From the NCBI RefSeq assembly GCF_013694365.1, contig NZ_CP059275.1, forward strand, positions 1,116,001-1,180,000: DNA of 64,000 nucleotides, read 5' to 3'. The position numbers and the translations under genes were made by a program. The DNA is from Limosilactobacillus reuteri. GTDB lineage: Bacteria > Bacillota > Bacilli > Lactobacillales > Lactobacillaceae. Below are positions 27,166 through 36,222 of the stretch, piece by piece. The notes beneath the pieces are model-generated. The model saw only the letters and a list, made by a program, of their open reading frames with translations. It was not told the DNA's origin and made no database searches. Position 1 is the first letter of the stretch, and each line of letters starts with the position of its first letter.

Positions 27166-27654
27166 TTGGTTCAATTAATTGACCTTTATGCGGAACATTT
27201 TGATCCTACTTATTCTGCGGAAGAACTTTCATTGTATCATCAAGGAGGGACAGTTGATCCCTTGGTGCGCAAATATTTAGAACTCTTAAAATCATGTCGG
27301 ACAGTGATTTTTATAACTCCTTGCTGGTGGAATAGTATTCCCGGAATGTTAAAAGGGGTTATTGATAAGGTGATGAAAGAGGGCCCCGATCTCTCCCATA
27401 CGGTAACCAGGACCGGAATTAAAGGGCTATTGACGAATGTCCAGCATTGCTATGTATTAACTACTTCAACTTCGCCAACTTGGTACTTGCGGTTTTTCTG
27501 TGGGGATGATATTCAGCGAGTATTTGTTAATACAACCTTGAAACAACTTGGCTTTGAGCATCGGAAGTGGCTTAACTTTGGCGGGATTTCCTGGTCATCC
27601 CCGCAACGCCGCCAAAGTTATTTGCAAAAAATTGCCCAATATCGATTTAAGTAA
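27166..27654 (+). CDS. NAD(P)H-dependent oxidoreductase, flavodoxin-2/KefF-like, N terminus missing
   Basis: A 162-residue frame with TTG start. VIFITPCWWNSIPGMLKGVI (about 49-68) is the strong signature of NQO1/MdaB/KefF-type quinone reductases. The N-terminal strand and FMN phosphate loop, usually the first 30-40 residues, are absent, so the frame is a truncated or frameshifted gene. Role would be two-electron quinone reduction. Confidence 0.72.
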   Translation: MVQLIDLYAEHFDPTYSAEELSLYHQGGTVDPLVRKYLELLKSCRTVIFITPCWWNSIPGMLKGVIDKVMKEGPDLSHTVTRTGIKGLLTNVQHCYVLTTSTSPTWYLRFFCGDDIQRVFVNTTLKQLGFEHRKWLNFGGISWSSPQRRQSYLQKIAQYRFK

Positions 27655-28293
27655 ATGAAAGAAGAACTTTGTGTTCACCTGGTTCCGCTCTTTAATCAGT
27701 TAAGTTTAGAACGCCAGCGCCAAGTGGAACAGCTGGTTCATCACCAGCGTATTAAGCGCGGAACAATTGTTGTGAGTCCAGACATGGATGACCGGTTAGT
27801 GATTGTAAAAAGTGGCCATGGTCGAATGTACCAACTAAGTGAAGATGGTGAAGAACGGGTGCAACGAATGCTGAAGACAGGTGATTATGTTGGTGAAACC
27901 TGGCTCCTGGGGGTTGCCAACCATAGTAGTTATGTAGAAATGACTACAGACAGTGATATCTGTATTCTTAATCGGCAAGACTTTATCCAGTTGATTCACC
28001 ACCAAAGCGAAATTGCCTTAAAACTAATGGCAGGACAGGCAGTAATGATTGAAAGTCTTCGTCAGCAAACACGGCTGATGGGACTGCCAAACATTGAAGA
28101 ACGGGTAGTGACTTATCTGAAACAATTGATGGTTGATCAACAGAGTTCGAAAGTTAAGCTACCCTTGAAACTCAAGGACCTTTCTTCATACCTTGGGACA
28201 ACCCCCGAAACATTATCGCGGACGCTTGCTCAATTGGAAGCGGATAGTAAACTCACGCGTCATTTGCGAACGATCCAAATTATTCGTTTATAA
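27655..28293 (+). CDS. Crp/Fnr family transcriptional regulator
   Basis: A 212-residue regulator. Residues about 20-120 form a cyclic-nucleotide-type beta roll (VKSGHGRMYQLSEDGEERVQ, GDYVGETWLLG) and about 140-205 the winged helix (LKDLSSYLGTTPETLSRTLA). There is one Cys near the start, CVHLVPLF, and no full Fnr iron-sulfur cluster. It heads a cluster with a Dps-like gene, a metal chaperone and a P-type ATPase, so it probably controls metal or redox stress genes like lactobacillus FLP proteins. Confidence 0.85.
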   Translation: MKEELCVHLVPLFNQLSLERQRQVEQLVHHQRIKRGTIVVSPDMDDRLVIVKSGHGRMYQLSEDGEERVQRMLKTGDYVGETWLLGVANHSSYVEMTTDSDICILNRQDFIQLIHHQSEIALKLMAGQAVMIESLRQQTRLMGLPNIEERVVTYLKQLMVDQQSSKVKLPLKLKDLSSYLGTTPETLSRTLAQLEADSKLTRHLRTIQIIRL

Positions 28294-28839
28294 ATGACTA
28301 GTGAAGAACAGTATCAACAGGAACTAAAACAGAGCGATATTGATCACCATACACCAACGGCAGGGGCGATGACGGGTCATATCATTGCCAACTTATTAAT
28401 TCATTCACTAAAGATTAGTCAGGCAAAGCTGTTTACGAAAGGGAATGCGGCATTGTTTTTATCCCAATATGGCGATGATTGGATTGCGCATGAACAGGAA
28501 GCATTTAATCACCTGAATCAGCTGCTAGTTCAGAATGGTGAGAGTATTCCAACGACGACGGATCAGTTTCGTGAATTTACCATGCTAGAAGAAAGGGGTG
28601 CTGATAAGTATTTGCCAGGGGATGACCAATTATTTGCCTTGGTAAAGGATTTTGACACGCAGATTCTCTTTATCACGAAGGCCATTGCTCTTGGCAATAA
28701 AGAAGAATGGCCCGAATTAGCAGTAGATTTAACGGAATTATTGTCATGGATCAAAAAGCAAATTGCTTTAACCCAGCGCTTCTTGGGGCATGATTTACGG
28801 ACGGGGTTGTATACTGAAGAAGATGATGATGACTTCTAA
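28294..28839 (+). CDS. Dps/ferritin-like protein
   Basis: A 181-residue, four-helix-type protein: HHTPTAGAMTGHIIANLLIH, then AKLFTKGNAALFLSQYGDD, then HEQEAFNHLNQLL, and an acidic C terminus (EEDDDDF). The layout matches Dps-like proteins, but the usual ferroxidase W-H and E/D set is not obvious, so iron oxidation is uncertain. It lies between a Crp/Fnr regulator and metal-handling genes, supporting a role in metal or oxidative stress. Confidence 0.6.
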   Translation: MTSEEQYQQELKQSDIDHHTPTAGAMTGHIIANLLIHSLKISQAKLFTKGNAALFLSQYGDDWIAHEQEAFNHLNQLLVQNGESIPTTTDQFREFTMLEERGADKYLPGDDQLFALVKDFDTQILFITKAIALGNKEEWPELAVDLTELLSWIKKQIALTQRFLGHDLRTGLYTEEDDDDF

Positions 28840-29076
28840 ATGGAAAAAGTAATGATGAAACTTGATGGTTTAACTTGTCCATCATGCCTAACTAAGATTC
28901 AAAAAAGTGTTGAAACCATTGACGGGACCGATGACGTGAAGGTACTGTTCAATGCGGGAAAGGTTAAATTTACACTAGATTTGGCCAAAGCTTCACCCGA
29001 TGATGTTCAAGCAAATATTGAAAAAATGGGATACACGGTTCAGGGAATTAAGGTAAAGGAGCTATCAGATGACTAG
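28840..29076 (+). CDS. Heavy-metal-associated (HMA) domain protein, metallochaperone
   Basis: A 78-residue beta-alpha-beta-beta-alpha-beta protein with GLTCPSC at about 10-16 as metal-binding CxxC. Such proteins carry Cu(I), Zn or Cd to P-type ATPases; the ATPase gene follows. An AAGGAG box and an ATGACTAG near the 3' end fit the start region of that gene. Confidence 0.88.
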   Translation: MEKVMMKLDGLTCPSCLTKIQKSVETIDGTDDVKVLFNAGKVKFTLDLAKASPDDVQANIEKMGYTVQGIKVKELSDD

Positions 29077-30933
29077 ATGGTCAAAGTACAACGATTCCTG
29101 ACTGAGCAACGGCAAGCATTGGTGATCAGCTTGACCGTTTTATTAATTCTGGCAGAAGCTTTTCGCTTTATCAGCTCAAATAACTTAATGTATCAGATCC
29201 TAATGGCCATTGCAGGGGTCATCGGTCTATTGCCGATTTTATTCACAGCCGTCTCATCATTAGAGGTACGGCTGATATCGATTGATGTTCTCGTCAGTAT
29301 TGCGGTGATCGGTGCTTTTATCATTGGCGAATATAACGAAGCGGCGATTGTTACCTGGCTTTTTATGGTTGGTGAGGTATTAGAAAACGCTACTTTAAGG
29401 AAGACACGGTCGGCAATTAAGCAGCTAACCGAACTTGCTCCTCAAACCGCGGTGGTGATTGATGAAGATGGCAATACCAGTGATGAGGATGTGGACTTCA
29501 TTGATCCGGGGGACATGGTCTTAATTAAGACTGGAAATCAGGTTCCAGTCGATGGCACGATCAAGACTGGGACTGCCGTTCTAAATGAAGCCAGTATTAC
29601 TGGGGAGTCTCGGTTAGTTAAGAAACATCCTGGAGATGCAGTTTTTGCGGGAACCATTTTGGAGAATGGGACGGTGACGGTGAATACTACCGCGGCAGGC
29701 GAAGATACTACGTTCGGTAAAATTATTGAACTAGTGGAAGAAGCTCAGGATTCGCAAACGAAGACGCAACGCTTTATTGATCGCTTCGCCCGTTATTACA
29801 CGCCAGTTGTGCTATTGGTAGCAATTATGGTTGGCTTGATTACACGAGACGTGCGGTTAGCAATTACCGTAATGGTTCTTGGCTGTCCAGGTGCGCTTGT
29901 GATTGGTGTCCCTGCATCTACTGTTGCTGGAATCGGTAATGGTGCTCGTCAGGGGATTCTCTTTAAGGGTTCCAATGTCATGGACCGGATGAAGCATATT
30001 GACACGATTGCCTTTGATAAGACGGGTACCTTAACTGTCGGGAAGCCGGTTGTTACTAGTGTCAATGTTCTGAACGGAGACCGACAGACGATTATTGATC
30101 AAGCGGTAGCAGTTGAACAACGATCGGACCACCCGTTGGCACAAGCAATTGGCAAGCTAGATAGGAAGCACGATTATCAGCCAACCGATATTCAAACGAT
30201 TAAGGGACAGGGAATCCGAGCGCAAATTGGTGAAGGTGAGTACTTATTAGGTAATCCAACCCTGATTAAAGACTTATTAGGTACCAGTTCAACTCTCGAC
30301 CAACTCATTGATCAACTGACGAGTGATGGAAATTCGATTGTTATTTTTGCCAGCATGGATCACCATGAATTGGCAATCTTTGGTATCAAAGATCAGTTAC
30401 GATCACAGGCACAATCGGCGTTACGACAATTAAAAGCGTTAGGGGTCAAACGACTCATAATGTTGACTGGCGATAATGAAGGAACCGCTCATCAGATCGC
30501 AGCTAACCTGCCAATCGATGAAGTTCACGCAGCGATGCTTCCTCAAGGGAAAGCTGACTATCTCAAACAGCAACAGGCTGACGGTCATCGGATCGCATTT
30601 ATTGGTGACGGGATTAATGATAGTCCGGCACTCTCCGCAGCTGATGTTGCAGTGGCAATGGGTTCCGGTACTGATGTTGCAATGGATGTAGCCGACCTAG
30701 TACTTGTGAAATCAGATCTGAATAGTCTAGTCACCAGTTTTCGCTTGGCACGGCGAACCACCACCAATATGAATGAAAACATCTTGATTGCCTTACTGAC
30801 GGTAGTGCTATTGTTTATTGGACTTTTTGTTGGTTATATCGAAATGGCATCAGGAATGCTGATTCATGAGCTTAGTATTCTGATTGTTATTTTGAACAGT
30901 ATGCGGTTGATGAAACGAATTTCTCAAAATTGA
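29077..30933 (+). CDS. Heavy-metal P1B-type ATPase with CPG membrane motif
   Basis: A 618-residue metal pump. Motifs in order: SITGESRLV (actuator), GCPGALVIGVP (membrane metal site), FDKTGTLTVGKP (phosphorylated Asp), SDHPLAQAI (HP locus), GDNEGTAHQIA, GDGINDSPALSAADVAVAMG. The N terminus has no CxxC domain; that function is supplied by the separate HMA protein upstream. The membrane site is CPG where copper and zinc pumps usually have CPC or SPC, which could alter metal choice. Export of Cd, Zn or Cu is likely. Confidence 0.88.
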   Translation: MVKVQRFLTEQRQALVISLTVLLILAEAFRFISSNNLMYQILMAIAGVIGLLPILFTAVSSLEVRLISIDVLVSIAVIGAFIIGEYNEAAIVTWLFMVGEVLENATLRKTRSAIKQLTELAPQTAVVIDEDGNTSDEDVDFIDPGDMVLIKTGNQVPVDGTIKTGTAVLNEASITGESRLVKKHPGDAVFAGTILENGTVTVNTTAAGEDTTFGKIIELVEEAQDSQTKTQRFIDRFARYYTPVVLLVAIMVGLITRDVRLAITVMVLGCPGALVIGVPASTVAGIGNGARQGILFKGSNVMDRMKHIDTIAFDKTGTLTVGKPVVTSVNVLNGDRQTIIDQAVAVEQRSDHPLAQAIGKLDRKHDYQPTDIQTIKGQGIRAQIGEGEYLLGNPTLIKDLLGTSSTLDQLIDQLTSDGNSIVIFASMDHHELAIFGIKDQLRSQAQSALRQLKALGVKRLIMLTGDNEGTAHQIAANLPIDEVHAAMLPQGKADYLKQQQADGHRIAFIGDGINDSPALSAADVAVAMGSGTDVAMDVADLVLVKSDLNSLVTSFRLARRTTTNMNENILIALLTVVLLFIGLFVGYIEMASGMLIHELSILIVILNSMRLMKRISQN

Positions 30934-31266
30934 ATGGAATTAGCTAACTCTGCTTTTAATGTGACCCTTAAATATTGTGATGATCATAAAGATATATTGG
31001 CTGTCTTATTATCGGACAATGGCGATATTAATCTATACCATGCGATTATTAACTTGGCAAACGATGAATTTCTTGAACGAGCTCCGTACTTATTCAACAC
31101 GACTAGAGCAGAAATTCAAAAGGTCCCTCTCTATAAGTTTTTTCAAACACTGTATGTGGACAGTATTATCAAGTTACTTCTCTTTTGGCTGAATCATCGA
31201 TCCACAATGAGTATTGATGATGGTAAATATCTTGCTGGACTGATTCAAACTAAATCAAATATTTAA
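30934..31266 (+). pseudogene. TetR-type regulator, 3' half
   Basis: A 110-residue ligand-binding-type C-terminal domain (LAVLLSDNGDINLYHAIINL, IIKLLLFWLNHRSTMSID). Its first ten bases, ATGGAATTAG, equal 31530-31539 at the end of the N-terminal half, which lies to its right here. The native order is therefore the reverse (minus strand) and the gene is one TetR regulator of about 190 residues broken by a frameshift. Confidence 0.8.
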
Positions 31267-31539
31267 ATGGACGTTCGGACAATCAATACTAAAAACCGAA
31301 TCCTCAATGGATTAATTAAGGTTTTATCAACACAAAAGTTAAGTGAATGTCGAACTATCGATATTATTAATCAAGCCGAAGTTAGTAAGAAGACCTTTTA
31401 TAATTATTTTAAAAATAAGAAGGATTTTATCCACTGGGTAGAGACGAATATCCTCATTAGCTTGAAAAATGCGCTGCAAAAAGACCGGACATCACTAGAA
31501 GATACTCATAATGCATCAGAACAAAAATTATGGAATTAG
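31267..31539 (+). pseudogene. TetR-type regulator, 5' half
   Basis: A 90-residue helix-turn-helix half: TKNRILNGLIKVLSTQK, then VSKKTFYNYFKNKKDFI as recognition helix. The frame ends ASEQKLWN, but the next base frame reads MELANSAF, the start of the other half. A frameshift at the A-run near 31521-31526 explains the break; deletion or sequencing error are both possible. It may have controlled the neighbouring pump or NAD genes. Confidence 0.8.
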
Positions 31540-32085
31540 ATGACTAAAGCATTATTAATTATTGATTATACAAACGATTTTGTCGCTGACAATGGTGCGC
31601 TTACTTGTGGCAAGCCAGCGCAGGAATTAGAAGATTATTTGGTTCAGCTGGCCAACCGTTTTTACCAAAATGGCGACTACGTAATTTTCCCGACTGATGC
31701 CCATTGTAGGGACCGGTTTAGTCCAGAAGCTAAACTCTTCCCGCCACATAACGTGGTCGGTACGCCTGGTCAACAGCTATACGGCAAGGTTAATGACTGG
31801 TTTGAACAACATCAGGCCAGTGACCGGGTTTACCAGTTTAATAAGAACCGCTATTCATCATTTCAAAATACTAATCTTGATAACTACCTGCGAGAACGAA
31901 AAATTGATAACTTGTGGATTACAGGTGTTTGCACCGATATCTGTGTCCTGCACACCGCAATTGCCGCCTATAATTTGAACTACCAGATTACGATTCCGGT
32001 TAAGGGGGTCGCCACCTTTACCAAGCATGGTCAGGAGTGGGCGCTTGACCATTTTAAGAATTCACTGGGTGCGACGCTGGTTTAA
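31540..32085 (+). CDS. pncA: Nicotinamidase / isochorismatase family
   Basis: A 181-residue hydrolase. Asp in IIDYTNDF (about 9), Lys in QFNKNRYSSF and Cys in GVCTDICVLHTA form the D-K-C catalytic triad; DAHCRDRFSPEA holds metal ligands. It converts nicotinamide to nicotinate. It stands next to the nicotinate phosphoribosyltransferase gene, so PncA is a confident call rather than a generic isochorismatase. Confidence 0.88.
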   Translation: MTKALLIIDYTNDFVADNGALTCGKPAQELEDYLVQLANRFYQNGDYVIFPTDAHCRDRFSPEAKLFPPHNVVGTPGQQLYGKVNDWFEQHQASDRVYQFNKNRYSSFQNTNLDNYLRERKIDNLWITGVCTDICVLHTAIAAYNLNYQITIPVKGVATFTKHGQEWALDHFKNSLGATLV

Positions 32086-33516
32086 ATGAAACATGAATTA
32101 TTAACCGACATGTATGAGTTTTCAATGGCCAACGGTTATTATCAAACGCTTCCCCACGATAAGCAGGCGCGCTTCGATGTCTTTTACCGTAAGGCGCCCG
32201 ATGATGGCAGTTTTGTGATTAGTGCTGGATTGATGCAAGTAATTGATGAAGTTAAGAACTGGCACTTTTCAACTGGTGACATTGCTTATCTGCGGTCCCT
32301 TAACCACTTTAGTGACGACTTTCTCTTTTACCTGACAGCAGCTCACAACCGCTGCTCAATTAAGGCAATCCCAGAAGGCACGCCAGTCTTCCCACAGGAA
32401 CCAATCCTTAGTATTAGTGGCCCACTAATTGATGTCCAACTTCTCGAAACCCTGATCTTAAACATCATTAACCACCAATCATTGATTGCAACGAAGGCAT
32501 GGCAGATTACCAGCGTTACTGGCGGACGCCCAGTAATGGAATTTGGTGCACGACGGGCGCAGGGGCCTGATGCCGCAATATATGGTGCGCGGGCTGCCAT
32601 TATTGGTGGGTGCAGTAGTACCTCCAATGTGCTAGCTGCCAAGCTGTTTAACCTTCCGGCGGCGGGGACGATGGCCCACGCCTGGATTGAAAGCTTTCCT
32701 GATGAATTAACGGCCTTTCGTGCCTGGGCCAAAATTTACCCTGACAATGCTGCCCTGTTAGTTGATACTTACGATGTGGTTAACTCTGGAGTACCGAACG
32801 CAATTAAAGTCTTTAAGGAATTGCGGGCAGCTGGCCACGAACCGGTTGGTATCCGCATCGATTCTGGTGATATTGCCCAGTTGGCAGCCAAGGCTCGGAA
32901 GATGATGGACGAGGCTGGTTTTACCAACGCTAAGATTACTGCTTCAAACGCCCTTGATGCCCACATTGTTAAGTCATTGCTTGATGAAGGGGCACCACTG
33001 GATAACTTTGGGATCGGTGAGCGACTAATTACCAGTTCATCCAGTCCAGTATTAAGCGTTGTTTATAAAATGTCGGCACTAGAAAATGATGGCAAATGGG
33101 TGCCAAAGATCAAGATTAGTAATAGTCGCGAAAAGATTACGCTCCCTGGGAATAAGCAGATTTACCGGCTCTACGATAAGCATAATCCCCAACACGCTGT
33201 TGCCGATGTAATTGCCCTGGCTGACGAGCAGATTGGAACCGAAATTGCGGCAATCAATGCTGACATTCACGTCACCCGGAATAAAGTGATTCTAACTGAC
33301 TTCATTGCTAAGCCACTGCTTAAGCAAGTTTTGACACTGAAAAAAGCGGCGCCAATTGAAACCGACACTTTTGCCATCCAGCATTTTGCGCAGACCGAAT
33401 TAGCACAGCTGCCGGCGGCTACTAAGCGGTTGCTTAATCCGGACCGCTTCCCAGTTTATTTAACCAAGCGGTTAGCTGACTTGCAACAAAAGCTGGTTGA
33501 TGAGGCACAAAAATAA
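32086..33516 (+). CDS. pncB: Nicotinate phosphoribosyltransferase
   Basis: A 476-residue enzyme. LLTDMYEFSMANGYYQ at about 4-19, FGARRAQGPDAA near 150-161 (phosphate-binding region), RIDSGDIAQLAAKAR near 262-276 and FGIGERLITSSSSP are NAPRTase signatures. It makes nicotinate mononucleotide from nicotinate and PRPP, the second step of NAD salvage. The gene ends with a GATGAGG box suitable for the next gene's ATG. Confidence 0.95.
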   Translation: MKHELLTDMYEFSMANGYYQTLPHDKQARFDVFYRKAPDDGSFVISAGLMQVIDEVKNWHFSTGDIAYLRSLNHFSDDFLFYLTAAHNRCSIKAIPEGTPVFPQEPILSISGPLIDVQLLETLILNIINHQSLIATKAWQITSVTGGRPVMEFGARRAQGPDAAIYGARAAIIGGCSSTSNVLAAKLFNLPAAGTMAHAWIESFPDELTAFRAWAKIYPDNAALLVDTYDVVNSGVPNAIKVFKELRAAGHEPVGIRIDSGDIAQLAAKARKMMDEAGFTNAKITASNALDAHIVKSLLDEGAPLDNFGIGERLITSSSSPVLSVVYKMSALENDGKWVPKIKISNSREKITLPGNKQIYRLYDKHNPQHAVADVIALADEQIGTEIAAINADIHVTRNKVILTDFIAKPLLKQVLTLKKAAPIETDTFAIQHFAQTELAQLPAATKRLLNPDRFPVYLTKRLADLQQKLVDEAQK

Positions 33517-34233
33517 ATGGCTGACAAAGTTGTTGCGCATCCGCTAATTACGATTGCAAATATTATTTGGAGTTTTAATCCCCTGACCCATTTACCACAA
33601 GTCCTGCTGGTCAAACGGGCTTGTCCGCCATTTGAGGGCCACTGGGCTTTACCAGAAACCCTATTGTGGCGGGATGAAAGTGCTGACGCTGCCTGTATCC
33701 GCCTGATTAAGGATAAAATTGGTGTTCGTCTATCAAACAGTGCTACCGAACAGTTGGCAACCTTCACCGATCCCGACCGGGTAAGCCGTGGGCGGGCCTT
33801 GGCGATTGCCTACATGACTTTCTTACCGACAATGCCGCAACTGAGGGCCGGGTACGGAGCAACCGAAGTCGGGTGGTTTAGTCTTAACTTTGACCACGGG
33901 AAGTTTATCTTGCAAAATGGTGACTTAGTTTTGAGTTTGGCTGCAGGACCGGCGCTAGCATTTGACCACCACCAAATTATTAATACGGCCATTGTACGAA
34001 TTAAAAATAAACTGGACTACCAGCCAACCATTTTACAGATCTTAGGACCGACTTTTACCCTTCGGCAAGCCCGCGAAGTTTATGCTACTTTCCGCCAAAC
34101 AACGGTCGATCAAATTGATAATTCTAATTTTAAAAAGACCCACCAAAAGCTGTTTAAGGAAGTTGGTACCGCCGCAACAAAGCGGTCAGGCCGGCCACCA
34201 AAGTTATTTAAACTGGTACTACCTTGCGTCTAA
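33517..34233 (+). CDS. nrtR: NrtR-like NUDIX-winged helix regulator of NAD metabolism
   Basis: A 238-residue protein. Residues about 10-140 are a NUDIX fold whose box, GHWALPETLLWRDESADAAC, followed by IRLIKDKIG, has lost the REUXEE glutamates, so hydrolysis is unlikely. About 160-235 is a winged helix (LRQAREVYATFRQTTVDQ, KRSGRPPKLFKL). This is the structure of NrtR, which senses ADP-ribose and represses niacin salvage genes. Position after pncA-pncB supports it; no operator can be sought because the intergenic DNA is missing. Confidence 0.8.
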   Translation: MADKVVAHPLITIANIIWSFNPLTHLPQVLLVKRACPPFEGHWALPETLLWRDESADAACIRLIKDKIGVRLSNSATEQLATFTDPDRVSRGRALAIAYMTFLPTMPQLRAGYGATEVGWFSLNFDHGKFILQNGDLVLSLAAGPALAFDHHQIINTAIVRIKNKLDYQPTILQILGPTFTLRQAREVYATFRQTTVDQIDNSNFKKTHQKLFKEVGTAATKRSGRPPKLFKLVLPCV

Positions 34234-34728
34234 ATGGAAATCACAATTAATGGTGAAAAGCGGCAATTAGTAGGCAATCCACCAGCTGTTGGTGACGAAT
34301 TCCCACACTTTAAGGTTTTTGATAAGAATGGTGACAAGGTTAAGACCCGGCAATTGCTTGGCAAAATAACTCTCTTAAGCGTTGTTCCAGATATTAACAC
34401 CCCGGTTTGTAGCATTCAAACACAGCGGTTTAACTCAACAATGGACCAATTCCCAGAGGTTAATTTCCTTACCATTTCAACTAACACGACTGAAGATCAA
34501 CAGAAGTGGTGTGCCGCTGAAGGTGTCAAAAACATGGAATTGGTTTCTGACAAGGAAGAATCCTTTGGTTACGAATCAAAGCTGTTAATACCAGATGAAG
34601 GAATCCTTGCGCGGTCAGTCTGGATTCTTGATCCGGATGGGAAGGTTGTTTACCGGCAAATTGTAACTGAATTAACTGATGAACCAGACTACGAAAAAGC
34701 AATTGCTGAATTAAAGAAGTTAATTTAG
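34234..34728 (+). CDS. tpx: Thiol peroxidase
   Basis: A 164-residue atypical 2-Cys peroxiredoxin. The peroxidatic Cys is in NTPVCSIQTQRFN and the resolving Cys in KWCAAEGVKN, the spacing of Tpx. Full length. It reduces hydroperoxides with thioredoxin. Stands beside NAD salvage genes here, though missing DNA hides whether they are co-transcribed. Confidence 0.93.
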   Translation: MEITINGEKRQLVGNPPAVGDEFPHFKVFDKNGDKVKTRQLLGKITLLSVVPDINTPVCSIQTQRFNSTMDQFPEVNFLTISTNTTEDQQKWCAAEGVKNMELVSDKEESFGYESKLLIPDEGILARSVWILDPDGKVVYRQIVTELTDEPDYEKAIAELKKLI

Positions 34729-35109
34729 ATGGTTGATGAAGCTAGTAAGGAAGTACTAGCTTTTCAAGTAAGTCATCATCCTAATCTACAACTTGTCAAA
34801 AGTACTATTGATGAATTACTGCAAAAATTACCTGATAATGCCCATCCTATTATTCATTCAGATCAAGGATGGCAATATCAGCAGGTTTACTATGCCAAAA
34901 CACTAGCTAATCTTCATTTTGTTCAAAGCATGTCCCGTAAGGGCAATTGCCATGACAATGCGCCCATTGAGAGTTTCTTTCACCTATACAAAACGGAACT
35001 GTTTAATGGATTTACGCCATGTAAAGATTTTGGAGAGTTCAAAAAGCTTTCCTTAAACTATGTATATCGTTTCAACAGCCAACGAATCTCTTTAAAACAA
35101 AAGGCATGA
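34729..35109 (+). pseudogene. IS3 family transposase OrfB, C-terminal half
   Basis: A 126-residue fragment with the second and third catalytic acids of the DDE set: IIHSDQGWQYQQVYY (Asp) and SRKGNCHDNAPIESFFHLYK (Glu). It ends KQKA. The N-terminal half lies to its right at 35110. Confidence 0.82.
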
Positions 35110-35553
35110 GTGGATCAGATCAGGACTGATCAAGCTAAGCTTCCTAAGAAACAGCGTTACTCGGTTGGTAAGCTCCTCCAAAGAACCTCATTATCGATAG
35201 CAACTTATTACGATGAGCGGAAGCGCATCGCTAACCCTTACGATAAATACGCTCAAGTTAAACAACGAGTGTTGGCGATTAGCGGGCAGGGGCTTTATCG
35301 CGGACGACGAACCTACGGTTATCGTCGCGTGAAAGCTTTACTTGATCAAGACGGGATTCACTTAGCCGACGCCACAGTTACCCGCATCATGTGTCAGCTA
35401 GGCGTCCAAGTAAGTATATATAACCAACACCGTAATGGTAAATATTCATCATATCGCGGTACTGTTGGAAAAATTGCACAGAATGTTCTCCAACAATCCT
35501 TTACAGCAACGAAACCATACCAAGTCATCCACATCGATATCACTCAGATATGA
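35110..35553 (+). pseudogene. IS3 family transposase OrfB, N-terminal half
   Basis: A 147-residue fragment starting with GTG. It has the HTH_21-type region (RTYGYRRVKALLDQDGIHLA) and ends VIHIDITQI at the first catalytic Asp of the integrase core, where the frame breaks. Joined to the 34729 half it would give an almost complete OrfB. Confidence 0.8.
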
Positions 35554-35853
35554 ATGGCGATGGTAGCAGCCGAATATGATCTCTTGCCTAATCAAATTAG
35601 GCATTGGAAACGAGATTTTCATCAAGGCGGTTACCAGGCATTAATGCCTCATCTTAAAGGTAGGCTACCTAAAGTGAAAAAGAAAAAACGGAAAGCGTTA
35701 AAGAAACAAGTCAATAAAAATGAGATTGAACGACTTAAGGAAGAATTGGCACAAACCAAACAAGAATTGTATGACGTCAAAATGGATCGGGATATTCTAA
35801 AAAAATCGTTGGCCCTGTTCGGACCCTCAAGGCTCGACAAAAAACACAAATAG
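35554..35853 (+). CDS. IS3 family transposase OrfA
   Basis: A 99-residue protein with a helix-turn-helix (AAEYDLLPNQIRHWKRDF) and a leucine-zipper-like coil (RLKEELAQTKQELYDVKMDR) ending DILKKSLALFGPSR, the classic OrfA end. The 5' end may be truncated, since MAMVAAEYDLL begins inside the usual first helix. Confidence 0.8.
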   Translation: MAMVAAEYDLLPNQIRHWKRDFHQGGYQALMPHLKGRLPKVKKKKRKALKKQVNKNEIERLKEELAQTKQELYDVKMDRDILKKSLALFGPSRLDKKHK

Positions 35854-36087
35854 ATGGTAAAGAAAGTGCAACCAGTGACCCATCAACCACTAATAACAAC
35901 AAGTGAGAATATCAGTTCAGAGCAATTATTGAATGATTTGCACTATCAACAATCAAAACAGATCATCCAGAATCTGCTTAATAAAGGCTTAATCTCGCTC
36001 ACCGAATTTAAGGACATTGATGCCTTAAACAAGCAGTCATTTCCACCATTATTAGGGCCCAGAAACGTTGATACATCAGGTCTCTAG
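35854..36087 (+). CDS. Small SHOCT-like protein associated with serine recombinases
   Basis: A 77-residue protein. QQSKQIIQNLLNKGLISLTE with FKDIDALNKQ resembles the SHOCT-like C-terminal module of small proteins encoded beside large serine recombinases. It lies directly before two recombinase fragments, which is the expected arrangement. Role unknown. Confidence 0.6.
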   Translation: MVKKVQPVTHQPLITTSENISSEQLLNDLHYQQSKQIIQNLLNKGLISLTEFKDIDALNKQSFPPLLGPRNVDTSGL

Positions 36088-36222
36088 ATGTCAACCATTA
36101 CTAAAATTCAAAGCTACCAATGTGATGTCAAACAACTACGGGTGGCGGCCTATTGTCGGGTTTCAACGGACAACATTGAACAGTTGGAAAGTCTTGAAAA
36201 TCAACGTATTCATTACCAATGA
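36088..36222 (+). pseudogene. Large serine recombinase, N-terminal fragment
   Basis: Forty-four residues: LRVAAYCRVSTDNIEQLESL contains the YCRVS strand with the catalytic serine of serine integrases and resolvases. The frame stops after ENQRIHYQ. The next fragment continues the same domain. Confidence 0.8.

Larger units (their letters stand above)
34729..35853 (+). mobile_element. IS3 family element in pieces, gene order reversed
   Basis: Three frames carry, left to right, the C-terminal half of OrfB, the N-terminal half of OrfB and OrfA. A working IS3 element has OrfA first. The element is therefore native to the minus strand, flipped gene by gene. Terminal inverted repeats are not visible because flanks are missing. 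Confidence 0.78.

Noticed and set aside
28294..28839. A confident iron-storing Dps
   Set aside because: The ferroxidase residues are not clear, so only Dps-like is stated.
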